A stretch of 49,701 bases of DNA from NCBI GenBank assembly GCA_023433945.1, contig JAEYTP010000134.1, positions 1-49,701 of the forward strand, in the 5' to 3' direction. The stretch is from Bacillota bacterium (lineage in GTDB: Bacteria; Bacillota; Clostridia; Acetivibrionales; DSM-1351). Below the pieces are notes generated by a model, which was not told the DNA's origin, did no database searches, and saw only the letters and a program-made list of their open reading frames with translations. Shown one piece after another: positions 42,809-49,701 of this stretch. Each line of letters starts with the position of its first letter. The stretch's first letter is position 1. The translations under genes and the position numbers were made by a program.

Positions 42809-42897
42809 TCTACCAGTTACTATTATTTACAGGCAAATGATTACTATTCTTTACAGGTAAATAATTACTATTCCTTACAGGTAAATGATTACTATTC
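42793..42897 (+). repeat. Direct repeats upstream of the B12-domain protein gene
   Basis: Four copies of GGTAAATAATTACTATTC or its variants with GGC and ATGATT start at 42793, 42832, 42856 and 42880. The last three are exactly 24 bases apart; a degenerate stretch separates the first two. Each copy contains the dyad GTAA/TTAC. I read them as operator sites. Confidence 0.75.
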
Positions 42898-42919
42898 TAA
42901 AAGATTGAGAGGACAGCTT

Positions 42920-43573
42920 ATGGGGAACTTTTATCAAGAGTTCATTGAACACCTTGAAAGAGGGGATAAGGAAAAATGTGTTGTAAAATCCCTTGAACAG
43001 GTTAAAGAAGGCAAAATGAACATTAGTGAGCTTTACAATGATGTATTAGCGCCCGCACTTAACAGTATATGTAACGAGAATCAGGTCCAGCAAATAGGGA
43101 TATGGGAGGAACATTTCAGAAGTTCTGTTGTGAGAACTATTATTGAATGCTGTTTCCCGTATGTCATTAAGGAAAGAGACGCTAATGGAATCAATAAAAA
43201 AGAAAGCAAGGTCGTTATACTATGTCCGGAGGGAGAACATCATGATATGGGAGCTCGTATGGCTGCTGACTTTTTTACCTTGGCTGGATATGAATCTATA
43301 TTTATTGGCAGCAGTACTCCCAAAAACGAATTTATTAGTATGATTGATGCACTGAAGCCACAATATATTGCAATAAGTGTAATCAGCTACTATAATCTTG
43401 TATCTGCAAAGAAGACTATTGATAGTATTCGGAATAAATATGGAAATAGTATTAAAATAATTGCAGGAGGGCATGCGCTATCCAGAAATCCTGCCTCAGT
43501 GAGTGAAATAGGAGCAGATGCACTGGTTAATACATACGACGAAATAATGAACCTGGGCAAGGAGGATAAATAA
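42920..43573 (+). CDS. Cobalamin-binding-domain protein without DNA-binding domain
   Basis: The 217 residues have a helical B12-binding cap domain (about 1-85, with WEEHF at 62-66, the Glu-His pair of the cap motif) and a Rossmann-type B12-binding domain with the base-off motif E106-x-H108-x2-G111 (EGEHHDMGARM; Asp is more usual in first place), a SxL-type strand (AISVISYYN) and the GGH loop (IIAGGHAL). This is the sensory half of CarH/LitR-like proteins with no MerR domain. An open frame extends upstream to TTG 42779 through the repeats but has no ribosome binding site; ATG 42920 follows GAGAGGA. It starts an apparent operon with an ABC transporter. Confidence 0.85.
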   Translation: MGNFYQEFIEHLERGDKEKCVVKSLEQVKEGKMNISELYNDVLAPALNSICNENQVQQIGIWEEHFRSSVVRTIIECCFPYVIKERDANGINKKESKVVILCPEGEHHDMGARMAADFFTLAGYESIFIGSSTPKNEFISMIDALKPQYIAISVISYYNLVSAKKTIDSIRNKYGNSIKIIAGGHALSRNPASVSEIGADALVNTYDEIMNLGKEDK

Positions 43574-43574
43574 T

Positions 43575-44735
43575 ATGAGATTATCTTTTGAAATAGCCCT
43601 AAGGTTTCTTAAATCAAATAAGGGTCAAACAATACTTATAGCACTAGGGATTGCTATAGGTGTATCGGTACAGATTTTTATAGGTTTACTTATTCAGGGT
43701 CTTCAAACAAGCTTGATAAACAAGACAATTGGCAATTCACCGCAGATTACTATAACTTCGAACAGTGATGACAAAAGGATTAAAAATTGGCAGGCAGAGC
43801 TCGAGAAGGTTGCTGCTACCGATAACAGGATTAAAAGTGTTTCACCCGCTGCTGATGTATCAGCTTTTCTCAAAAATGAAGATAAGGCGGAACCAGTACT
43901 TTTAAGGGGTTTTGTTATTGATAAGGCTGACACAATATATAACTTCAAGGATAACATCTTTGATGGTCGGCTTCCTGATGGAGACGGAGAAGTAATAGTG
44001 GGCAAAGAGCTGAAAGAAAAACTTGCACTTACAAAAGACCAAGTTGTAGATGTTGTAGCTGCGGATGGTAAAAAAATAAGCATTAAAATAGTTGGTTTCT
44101 ATGATCTAAAGGTTTCAAGCATAAATGAGAAATGGATTATCTCTGAACTAGCTACATCACAAGCACTTGCTGGATATGATAATGACATTACTTCTATAGA
44201 AATGCAAGTTAAGGAAATCTTTAAGGCAGATGAAATAGCTAATGTAATCAAGGATAAGCTAGATAACCAGAGTGTAAAAGTAGCTGATTGGAAGTCACAG
44301 AACCAGCAACTCTTAAGCGGATTAAGCGGACAGAGTATTTCAAGTATAATGATACAGATATTCGTATTAGTATCAGTAGTGCTGGCTATCGCTAGTGTGC
44401 TTGCAATTTCAGTAATGATGAAATCCAAACAGATAGGTATATTGAAGGCTATGGGATTAAAAGACAGAAACACCAGCTTTGTTTTTATGTTTGAGGGGTT
44501 ATTGCTAGGTATTTTGGGAGCTGCTGCTGGTTTAATCCTTGGGGCAGCATTGTTGCTTATGTTTACGAAGTTTGCAGTTAATCCGGACGGTACGCCGGTT
44601 GTTGAGATATACTTCAATTATGGCTTCATCGCAGCTTCAGGGGGTATTGCAATATTATCGGCGGTTATTGCTTCTTTGATTCCTGCAAGAAGATCTTCAA
44701 AAATGAACCCGATAGAGGTGATAAAAAATGGATAA
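43575..44735 (+). CDS. ABC transporter permease, FtsX/MacB type
   Basis: The 386 residues have the MacB/FtsX layout: one membrane segment (about 18-41), a large extracytoplasmic MacB_PCD-like domain (about 45-250) and three C-terminal membrane segments (about 255-285, 308-335, 348-372) ending with the FtsX coupling motif ASLIPARRSSKMNPIEVIKN. Such permeases work with LolD-type ATPases in lipoprotein, peptide or macrolide export and in mechanotransmission. The substrate is unknown. It starts one base after the B12-protein gene, behind GCAAGGAGG, and overlaps the ATPase gene by eight bases. Confidence 0.93.
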   Translation: MRLSFEIALRFLKSNKGQTILIALGIAIGVSVQIFIGLLIQGLQTSLINKTIGNSPQITITSNSDDKRIKNWQAELEKVAATDNRIKSVSPAADVSAFLKNEDKAEPVLLRGFVIDKADTIYNFKDNIFDGRLPDGDGEVIVGKELKEKLALTKDQVVDVVAADGKKISIKIVGFYDLKVSSINEKWIISELATSQALAGYDNDITSIEMQVKEIFKADEIANVIKDKLDNQSVKVADWKSQNQQLLSGLSGQSISSIMIQIFVLVSVVLAIASVLAISVMMKSKQIGILKAMGLKDRNTSFVFMFEGLLLGILGAAAGLILGAALLLMFTKFAVNPDGTPVVEIYFNYGFIAASGGIAILSAVIASLIPARRSSKMNPIEVIKNG

Positions 44736-45432
44736 GACAGCTCTGTATAAGAAAACAATAGAACTAAAGAATGTAAATAAAATATATGGTGATAAGATAA
44801 AGACACAGGTGCTATTTGATATAAATCTGAGCTTTGAGGAAGGTTCCTTCAATTCAATTATAGGAGCTTCAGGGAGCGGGAAAAGTTCCTTGCTCAATAT
44901 TGTAGGTGCTTTGGATAAGCCGACTAGTGGTGATGTTTTCATAGATGGTAGGAGTATTCGTTCAATGAACAAAAATGAGCTCGCAGAATTCCGCAATGAA
45001 ACCACAGGGTTTATTTTTCAGTTCCACTATCTACTACCAGAGTTTACTGCTCTTGAAAATGTACTTATGCCATTTAGAATTAAAAATGGAAGGATTACAG
45101 AAGCTGCCAGAACCAGGGCAAAGGAACTTCTGAACATGGTTGGGTTAGGGGGCGTTATCAACAATCCATCCAATAATATGTCGGGTGGGCAACAGCAGAG
45201 AACAGCAATTGCCAGATCTCTTATAAATAACCCAAAGATAATTTTGGCGGATGAGCCCACTGGGAATCTAGACTCAGAGTCTACCGAGAATGTCTATCAG
45301 ATACTGAAGACTATAAATAAACAGTTTGGCACAACATTTGTAATTATTACACACGATAGGAAGATTGCAGAGAAGGCGGATAGAATAGTTGAAATTAAAG
45401 ACGGAAGAATTAATCTTGACGTCAGTATGTAG
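44728..45432 (+). CDS. ABC transporter ATP-binding protein, LolD/MacB type
   Basis: The 234 residues show Walker A GASGSGKSSLL, Q-loop (FIFQFHYLLPEFTALENV), ABC signature MSGGQQQR, Walker B IILADEPTGNLD and the switch His in VIITHD. The FQFHYLLPEFTALENV segment is typical of the LolD/MacB group. Start ATG 44728 is inside the permease gene, so the two are translationally coupled. A strong terminator follows the gene. Confidence 0.96.
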   Translation: MDKTALYKKTIELKNVNKIYGDKIKTQVLFDINLSFEEGSFNSIIGASGSGKSSLLNIVGALDKPTSGDVFIDGRSIRSMNKNELAEFRNETTGFIFQFHYLLPEFTALENVLMPFRIKNGRITEAARTRAKELLNMVGLGGVINNPSNNMSGGQQQRTAIARSLINNPKIILADEPTGNLDSESTENVYQILKTINKQFGTTFVIITHDRKIAEKADRIVEIKDGRINLDVSM

Positions 45433-45435
45433 TAT

Positions 45436-45471
45436 AAAAAAAGTAGAATGAAAAATCATTCTACTTTTTTT
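45436..45471 (+). terminator. Terminator after the ABC transporter genes
   Basis: AAAAAAAGTAGAATGA (45436-45451) and TCATTCTACTTTTTTT (45456-45471) are a perfect 16-bp inverted repeat around AAAA, ending in seven T. It is three bases after the stop codon and symmetric, so it may act on both strands. Confidence 0.95.
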
Positions 45472-45569
45472 ACCTGTACAGTCATAAAATATAATTATAA
45501 AAAGGGTTAAATGCATGTGTTAGTAAGGGTATACCTATTAACAATATGCAATTTTCAACAATAATTTAT

Positions 45570-45598
45570 TTGCTTTTAAATAGAATATTGTGTACAAT
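45570..45598 (+). promoter_or_regulatory. Sigma-A promoter with operator-like dyads for the DUF1413-like gene
   Basis: TTGCTT (45570-45575), 17-base spacer, TACAAT (45593-45598). The dyad ATTGT-GT-ACAAT (45587-45598) covers the -10, and AACAA-TG-TTGTT (45605-45616) lies at the predicted start point. ACAATGTTG occurs twice (45594, 45606), 12 bases apart. The remaining DNA from 45472 is A/T-rich without further structure. Confidence 0.6.
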
Positions 45599-45672
45599 GT
45601 TGATAACAATGTTGTTCAAAATTATGCTTTCGAGCATTATTAAAATACTAATTAATCAAGGGAGTGGTTGTT

Positions 45673-45912
45673 ATGCTTGACGCAAATATTCTATTGGAAC
45701 AAGCAATTAAAGAGGTGGAAAATCTTCATGATGGGGAGATATTTCTTATAAAAGACCTGTTTAAGGGTTATGTTTGGAATAGAATAGCAGTAAAGGATAG
45801 GTTGCTTTTGGGTATTCTGTTTTTGAACTATGTTCATAGTACAGAGGGAGAACTGGTGGCTATTGAAAAGACATCATCCCATCAACAGAGGTATAAGAAA
45901 GTCACCATATAA
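45673..45912 (+). CDS. DUF1413-like small protein
   Basis: The 79 residues contain GEIFLIKDLFKGYVWNRIAV followed by DRLLLGILFLNYV, which I recognise as the DUF1413 pattern, and end in a basic stretch (KTSSHQQRYKKVTI). DUF1413 proteins are small, soluble and of unknown function. Start ATG 45673 is eight bases after AAGGGAG; GTG 45664 in frame overlaps that site. It has its own promoter; an 86-base gap separates it from the DUF1538 gene, and no terminator is visible there. Confidence 0.65.
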   Translation: MLDANILLEQAIKEVENLHDGEIFLIKDLFKGYVWNRIAVKDRLLLGILFLNYVHSTEGELVAIEKTSSHQQRYKKVTI

Positions 45913-45998
45913 TTTTCTACAATCTACTATAACATTTAGTAACAGGAGATGATTTTTGATAGTAAATAAAAATTTATAAAAAGAAAGGGAAATGCAAT

Positions 45999-47489
45999 TT
46001 GAGTGTAATTATATCTAAATTCAAAGAGGTTTTATATTCCGTTTTGCCAATCACAGCTATTGTAATTATCTTAAATTTCACGCTAACACCCATTGATTCA
46101 ACTTTATTTGTAAGATTTCTCATCGGAGCGGCACTAATCATCATTGGATTGACAATTTTTTTGATTGGAGTAGATGTAGGCGTTACTCCAATTGGTAATA
46201 ACATGGGCGCAAGCATTGTTAAACCAAATAAAATATGGATTGTTGTTATTGCCGGATTGCTGCTGGGCTTCTTTATTTCAATCGCAGAGCCTGATCTATA
46301 TATACTTGCAGGACAGGTAGATGCTGTCACCTCAGGAATAATAACAAAGATAAGTATAGTGGCCGTAGTATCTATAGGAATTGCTATAATGCTATCAAAC
46401 GGTCTAACAAGAATAGTTTACAATGTTCCTTTATATAAAATACTAACCGTATTATACGGTATTATTTTAGTTCTTGCAATCTTCACACCTCGCGAATTCA
46501 TAGCTATTGCTTTTGACGCTTCTGGTGCTACTACCGGGGCATTGACAGTTCCATTTATACTTGCCCTTGCAATGGGTGTTTCAAAGCTTAAAAAGGACAG
46601 TAAGTCTTCCGAAAAGGATAGCTTTGGATTGGTAGCAATTGCTTCAACTGGTGCCATTATAGCAGTAATGATAATGAGCATAGTATCCAAAACAGATAAA
46701 ATAACTGGTTCACTTGAGGCAACTCAAACTGCTTCAGATTCAATAATTCAGCCATTTATCGAGAAACTGCCCCACATAGCTTTCGAAATTATTATTGCAT
46801 TGACTCCAATAATAGCAGTGTTTCTTATATTTCAGAAGATCTCATTTAAATTGTCTAAATCACAATTCAGGAAAATATTATTTGGAATGTTGTTTACCTT
46901 TATAGGTCTGGTTTTATTCTTGTTAGGTGTAAATGCCGGATTTATGGAGGTTGGAAGTGTAGTAGGATATAAGCTAGCTTCAATGGACAGCTATGTGTAT
47001 TTGATCATAGTAGGGTTTGTACTAGGGTTGGTTACTATTCTTGCTGAACCAGCTGTTTATGTACTAACTCACCAAATTGAGGATGTAACAAGCGGATATG
47101 TTAAACGAAAGGTTGTTATGGCTACCTTGGCTATAGGAGTAGCCTTGGCAGTTGCATTATCCATTGTAAGAATTATAGTTCCAGAAATTCAGTTGTGGCA
47201 TTATTTGTTACCAGGGTATATAATCTCTATAGTACTGTCATATATCGTACCAAAACTATTTGTAGGTATTGCCTTTGATTCGGGTGGTGTTGCTTCAGGA
47301 CCAATGACTGCTACATTTATTTTGGCATTTGCTCAAGGTGCTGCTGAGAGAATAGAAACTGCTAATGTATTAATAGACGGTTTTGGAGTAATAGCGATGG
47401 TAGCAATGACTCCAATAATAGCATTGCAAATTTTGGGCTTATTCTTTAAAATAAGATCTAAAAGAGGAGGACTGGAAGTACATGATTAG
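45999..47489 (+). CDS. DUF1538 double-domain membrane protein
   Basis: The 496 residues form two homologous halves (about 1-235 and 255-490), each with about six to seven membrane segments. Repeated motifs are visible: FLIGVDVGVTPIGNNMG and FLLGVNAGFMEVGSVVG; ISIAEPDLYILAGQVDAVTS and ILAEPAVYVLTHQIEDVTSG; AIAFDASGATTGALTVPFIL and GIAFDSGGVASGPMTATFIL. This is the DUF1538 duplication, a transporter-like family of unknown substrate. The start is TTG 45999 after AAAGGGA. It overlaps the following PII-like gene by eight bases. Confidence 0.85.
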   Translation: MSVIISKFKEVLYSVLPITAIVIILNFTLTPIDSTLFVRFLIGAALIIIGLTIFLIGVDVGVTPIGNNMGASIVKPNKIWIVVIAGLLLGFFISIAEPDLYILAGQVDAVTSGIITKISIVAVVSIGIAIMLSNGLTRIVYNVPLYKILTVLYGIILVLAIFTPREFIAIAFDASGATTGALTVPFILALAMGVSKLKKDSKSSEKDSFGLVAIASTGAIIAVMIMSIVSKTDKITGSLEATQTASDSIIQPFIEKLPHIAFEIIIALTPIIAVFLIFQKISFKLSKSQFRKILFGMLFTFIGLVLFLLGVNAGFMEVGSVVGYKLASMDSYVYLIIVGFVLGLVTILAEPAVYVLTHQIEDVTSGYVKRKVVMATLAIGVALAVALSIVRIIVPEIQLWHYLLPGYIISIVLSYIVPKLFVGIAFDSGGVASGPMTATFILAFAQGAAERIETANVLIDGFGVIAMVAMTPIIALQILGLFFKIRSKRGGLEVHD

Positions 47490-48153
47490 TAAATCCGAAG
47501 GGCACGATATAGAGTTAATATGTGTAGTTGTAAACTTTGGTGTAGGTAGTAAAATAATTAAATTTGCTAAGAGTTGCGGCGTTTCCGGAGGAACAATTTC
47601 GTTAGGTAAAGGAACAGTAAATAGCCGAATTATGGATTTTATAGGTCTATCTGATATGAGAAAAGAAGTTGTTTATTTGGCAGCAGAAAAGGAAACTGCT
47701 GATAAAGCGATAAAACAGCTTAATGATGAGTTTGCGTTTAAAAAACCAGGTCATGGAATAGCTTTTACCACATCTATTTGCAGTATTATGGGAACAAGAA
47801 CCATTATATGTGATAACAAAGTTGATGAAAGAGGTGCGAATAATACTATGTATCATTTGATAACAGTTATCGTTGAAAAGGGTAGAGGAGAAGATGTTAT
47901 TACTGCAGCAACCAAGGCAGGCTCAACAGGCGGTACAATTATTAATGGCAGAGGTGCTGGAATTCATGAAACTAGCAAATTGTTCTCAATGGATATAGAG
48001 CCAGAAAGAGAACTAGTTTATATTCTTACCAAGAAAGATATCACTACAAACGTATTAACCTCTATAAGGGATGATCTTGAAATGGATAAGCCAGGAAATG
48101 GCATTATATATACTCAGGATGTTAATAATGTTTATGGTATTTTTGAAAAATAG
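47482..48153 (+). CDS. Tandem PII-like signalling protein
   Basis: The 223 residues hold two PII-like ferredoxin folds in one chain. Each half has a first strand (IELICVVVNFGVG; HLITVIVEKGRGED), a GGT loop (GVSGGTISLGKG; GSTGGTIINGRG) and a final KPGxGI segment (KKPGHGIAFT; DKPGNGIIYT). The second GTIxNGRGxGI resembles the PII B-loop region that binds nucleotide. Classic PII residues such as the uridylylated YRG Tyr are not visible. Start ATG 47482 lies inside the DUF1538 gene, ten bases after GAGGAGG, so co-expression is near certain; I infer it gates the DUF1538 protein. Confidence 0.82.
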   Translation: MISKSEGHDIELICVVVNFGVGSKIIKFAKSCGVSGGTISLGKGTVNSRIMDFIGLSDMRKEVVYLAAEKETADKAIKQLNDEFAFKKPGHGIAFTTSICSIMGTRTIICDNKVDERGANNTMYHLITVIVEKGRGEDVITAATKAGSTGGTIINGRGAGIHETSKLFSMDIEPERELVYILTKKDITTNVLTSIRDDLEMDKPGNGIIYTQDVNNVYGIFEK

Positions 48154-48199
48154 GGCATAATAACATAATGTTTTAATCTTATGGCATAGGAGCTGCTAA

Positions 48200-48481
48200 A
48201 TGATTATTCAAGCATTGACCATCAGATTATATGCACCTTTTTGCCATTCTCTAAAGGAGAAGAGAATGATAGTACAAAGCATTGTAAAAAGGGTTAGAAA
48301 TAAATTCAATGTATCAGCCTCAGAAGTGGAGAACCATGATTTGCATCAGAGTATTGTTATTGGAGTTGCGGTAGTATCAACTACGGTGAGTCATGCAAAT
48401 ACCATTTTAAACGAGGTTCTCAAACTTGTTGAAGATAGTACTGAAGCAGAAGTAACAGACTTCTATTTTGAGGCCAGGTAA
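48200..48481 (+). CDS. DUF503 (YlxP-like) protein
   Basis: A 93-residue small protein of the DUF503/YlxP family: MIIQALTIRLYAPFCHSLKE then KRMIVQSIVKRVRNKFNVSA fits the family, in which CHSLKEKR is characteristic. YlxP-type genes often lie near rbfA/infB in Firmicutes; here it stands alone. Function is unknown. Start ATG 48200 is eight bases after TAGGAG. It is 46 bases after the PII-like gene without a terminator, so it may be in the same transcript. Confidence 0.85.
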   Translation: MIIQALTIRLYAPFCHSLKEKRMIVQSIVKRVRNKFNVSASEVENHDLHQSIVIGVAVVSTTVSHANTILNEVLKLVEDSTEAEVTDFYFEAR

Positions 48482-48569
48482 ATTGAGTAGGTATATTTAT
48501 TATGTTATTGATAAAATGCAGCATTAAGCTAAATTAGCAAAAAAATAATATATATCTTGAATTTTTACA

Positions 48570-48598
48570 ATGACAAGCTAAAAGTTTTATGATAATAT
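48570..48598 (+). promoter_or_regulatory. Sigma-A promoter upstream of the cobalamin riboswitch
   Basis: ATGACA (48570-48575), 17-base spacer, TAATAT (48593-48598) with TG of an extended -10 at 48590-48591. The start point near 48605 would place the riboswitch at the 5' end of the mRNA. Confidence 0.7.
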
Positions 48599-48620
48599 GA
48601 GAACAAAGTGAATATACATT

Positions 48621-48816
48621 ATTTAGGTGCGCATTTATGCGATAATAGGGAATCAGGTTGAAATCCTGAACGGTCCTGCCGCCGTGTTGATGTAGTGTCC
48701 TTTTATTTTGTGAAGGTTGCTTTTTTAATAAGAAGCTAGCTTTCCAAGCCACTGTACATTTTGTATGGGAAGGCCAAAAGGTCATGATGATATCTGAGTC
48801 GGAATACCTGCCGAGA
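48621..48816 (+). ncRNA. Adenosylcobalamin (B12) riboswitch
   Basis: Characteristic segments occur in order: ATTTAGGTGC, AATAGGGAATC, GGTTGAAATCC, GAACGGTCCTGCCGCCGTG, CCAAGCCACTGTA and the B12 box GAGTCGGAATACCTGCC (48796-48812). This is the standard AdoCbl riboswitch order, with normal length of about 195 bases. It precedes a corrinoid-binding lipoprotein gene. A small hairpin TCTCCA/TGGAGA follows at 48821-48835. Confidence 0.95.
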
Positions 48817-48904
48817 TTTTTCTCCATTTTGGAGATTACTATTGCTTCACAGAGTATGAAGGATATAGTTTGTTGTTAATTATTTATGGCAAAAACAAAT
48901 TATA

Positions 48905-48936
48905 ACGTCTTGACTCTATGGTCAAGGCGTTTTTTT
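48905..48936 (+). terminator. Terminator downstream of the B12 riboswitch
   Basis: ACGTCTTGAC (48905-48914) and GTCAAGGCGT (48921-48930) pair over ten positions (one G-T), followed by seven T in all. It lies about 90 bases after the B12 box and 125 bases before the next gene, so it is probably the expression platform that stops transcription when cobalamin is bound. Confidence 0.85.
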
Positions 48937-49061
48937 GTACAGAATTATTATTAGAAATCCTCAGTTTGCTATATTTAGTTTGGCAAATACTCTGTTCATT
49001 GCTGTTTGAAGCAATATCAAAACATTTTATGATAGAGGATCTGAAAGGGGATTTGTTTTTA
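48937..49061. other. Leader between riboswitch terminator and lipoprotein gene
   Basis: This 125-base stretch is A/T-rich. It contains weak dyads TTTGC/GCAAA (48965-48969, 48982-48986 region) and ATTGCT/AGCAAT (48998-49003, 49010-49015) and the ribosome binding site AAAGGGG at 49044-49050. I see no gene in it. Confidence 0.5.
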
Positions 49062-49701
49062 ATGACTAAAAAGATTTTAACTATTCTAATGGCTTTATTA
49101 ATTGCTTTTTCAATGACTGCCTGTTCCAACTCAAACGGGGTTAATTCTGAAAGTTCAGACACCATGGCAGATACTACTAATGCTGTAAACAGTTCACAAG
49201 TTCAAGTGAAGCCTGTAAAGGATAGGGCGGGAAATGATATAACAATTCCGGAACACATAAATAGGATTGCATCTATGTCTCCTGCAGTTACTGAGGTGCT
49301 GGTTGATTTGGGACTTGGTGATAAAATTGTGGCTATTGATTTAAATGCAAAGGATTTACAGGGCGTAAGTAAGGATGTCCTGGTTATGGATATGATGAAC
49401 CCCGATGTGGAACAGATTGTAGCATCAAAACCTGATATTATCTTTGTATCGGGTATGAGCTTGTTTACTGGTGAGAACCCATACAAACCGCTGCAGGATT
49501 TGGGAATATGTGTGGCATACATTCCTTCTAGCGACAGCATAGAAATGATTAAGAGCGACATTACCTTTATTGCTGATGCAGCCGGTGCAAGCCAAAAGGG
49601 TAAGGAAATCTGTGATAATATGCAAAAAGAGTTGGATACTGTAGCAGCCATTGGCAAGACCATTACAAACAAGAAGACTGTATTTTTTGAAATAGGCGCA
49701 G
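49062..49701 (+). CDS. Corrinoid ABC transporter substrate-binding lipoprotein (BtuF-like), 3' truncated by window end
   Basis: The first 213 residues of a solute-binding lipoprotein. A signal peptide with a basic start (MTKKILTILM) ends in the lipobox MTAC, giving lipidated Cys20, then a Ser/Asn-rich linker. The class III binding-protein fold begins at VKDRAGNDITIPEHINRIAS, followed by SPAVTEVLVDLGLGDKIVAI and KPDIIFVSG, which is typical of BtuF/FepB-type proteins. The B12 riboswitch upstream supports a corrinoid as substrate. ATG 49062 is 11 bases after AAAGGGG. The frame is open at the end of the window. Confidence 0.9.
   Translation, partial: MTKKILTILMALLIAFSMTACSNSNGVNSESSDTMADTTNAVNSSQVQVKPVKDRAGNDITIPEHINRIASMSPAVTEVLVDLGLGDKIVAIDLNAKDLQGVSKDVLVMDMMNPDVEQIVASKPDIIFVSGMSLFTGENPYKPLQDLGICVAYIPSSDSIEMIKSDITFIADAAGASQKGKEICDNMQKELDTVAAIGKTITNKKTVFFEIGA

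Noticed and set aside
42793..42897. CRISPR array
   Set aside because: Copies are 18-24 bases, adjacent with no unique spacers, and no cas genes are near.
42779..42919. N-terminal extension of the B12-domain protein with a YYSLQVND-type repeat
   Set aside because: The frame stays open only because the repeat period is 24 bases; there is no ribosome binding site at TTG 42779 and the residues match no domain. ATG 42920 has GAGAGGA.

Overview
The window comes from a low-GC, endospore-forming, motile Firmicute of the class Clostridia. The evidence is a sporulation sigma factor G gene, AT-rich intergenic DNA, AGGAGG-type ribosome binding sites with many TTG/GTG starts, a Bacillus/Clostridium-type fla/che operon (FliY rather than a short FliN, plus CheC, CheD and a CheV-less CheW set), and extended -10 sigma-A promoters. 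The gene order and protein style resemble the cellulolytic clostridia (Ruminiclostridium group), but I cannot assign a species by eye. All recognisable genes lie on the plus strand.

Layout. (1) 1-8.24 kb, housekeeping: sigG (behind a perfect hairpin), nrdR with a terminator, then a YifB/ComM-type AAA ATPase and dprA from one promoter, topA from its own promoter, and trmFO. (2) 8.34-42.35 kb, one very long flagellar/chemotaxis gene cluster: flgB-flgC-fliE-fliF-fliG-fliH-fliI-fliJ-ylxF/motE-like-fliK-flgD-(TIGR02530 gene)-flgE-flbD-fliL-fliM-fliY-cheY-fliO-fliP-fliQ-fliR-flhB-flhA-flhF-flhG-PilZ gene-cheB-cheA-cheW-cheC-cheD-small membrane protein-sigD-fapA-like (DUF342)-small Q/K-rich protein-SwrB-like protein-YceG/MltG-like protein. 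A sigma-A-type promoter embedded in the trmFO terminator precedes flgB. Several gaps inside the cluster hold perfect stem-loops without a following U-run (fliH/fliI, ylxF/fliK, upstream of flgE, flgE/flbD, cheY/fliO). (3) 42.4-42.7 kb: tRNA-Leu(CAA) with promoter and strong terminator. (4) 42.78-45.47 kb: a free-standing B12-binding-domain protein preceded by 24-bp repeats, and an FtsX-type ABC transporter (permease plus ATPase). (5) 45.57-48.15 kb: a DUF1413-like small protein with an operator-like promoter, then a DUF1538 double-domain membrane protein translationally coupled to a tandem PII-like protein. (6) 48.2 kb to the end: a DUF503 (YlxP-like) gene, an adenosylcobalamin riboswitch with promoter and terminator, and the 5' part of a BtuF-like corrinoid-binding lipoprotein.

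How it works together. Region 2 encodes the rod, MS ring, C ring, export apparatus, hook, a c-di-GMP effector (PilZ), flagellar placement GTPase/ATPase (FlhF/FlhG), the chemotaxis signalling core and the sigma factor that would switch on late flagellar genes located elsewhere (flagellin, cap and stator genes are not in the window). The best candidates for undescribed biology are the DUF1538-PII-like pair (a putative transporter with a nucleotide-sensing partner), the B12-domain protein/ABC transporter module with its repeat-bearing promoter, and the structured leader of flgE.
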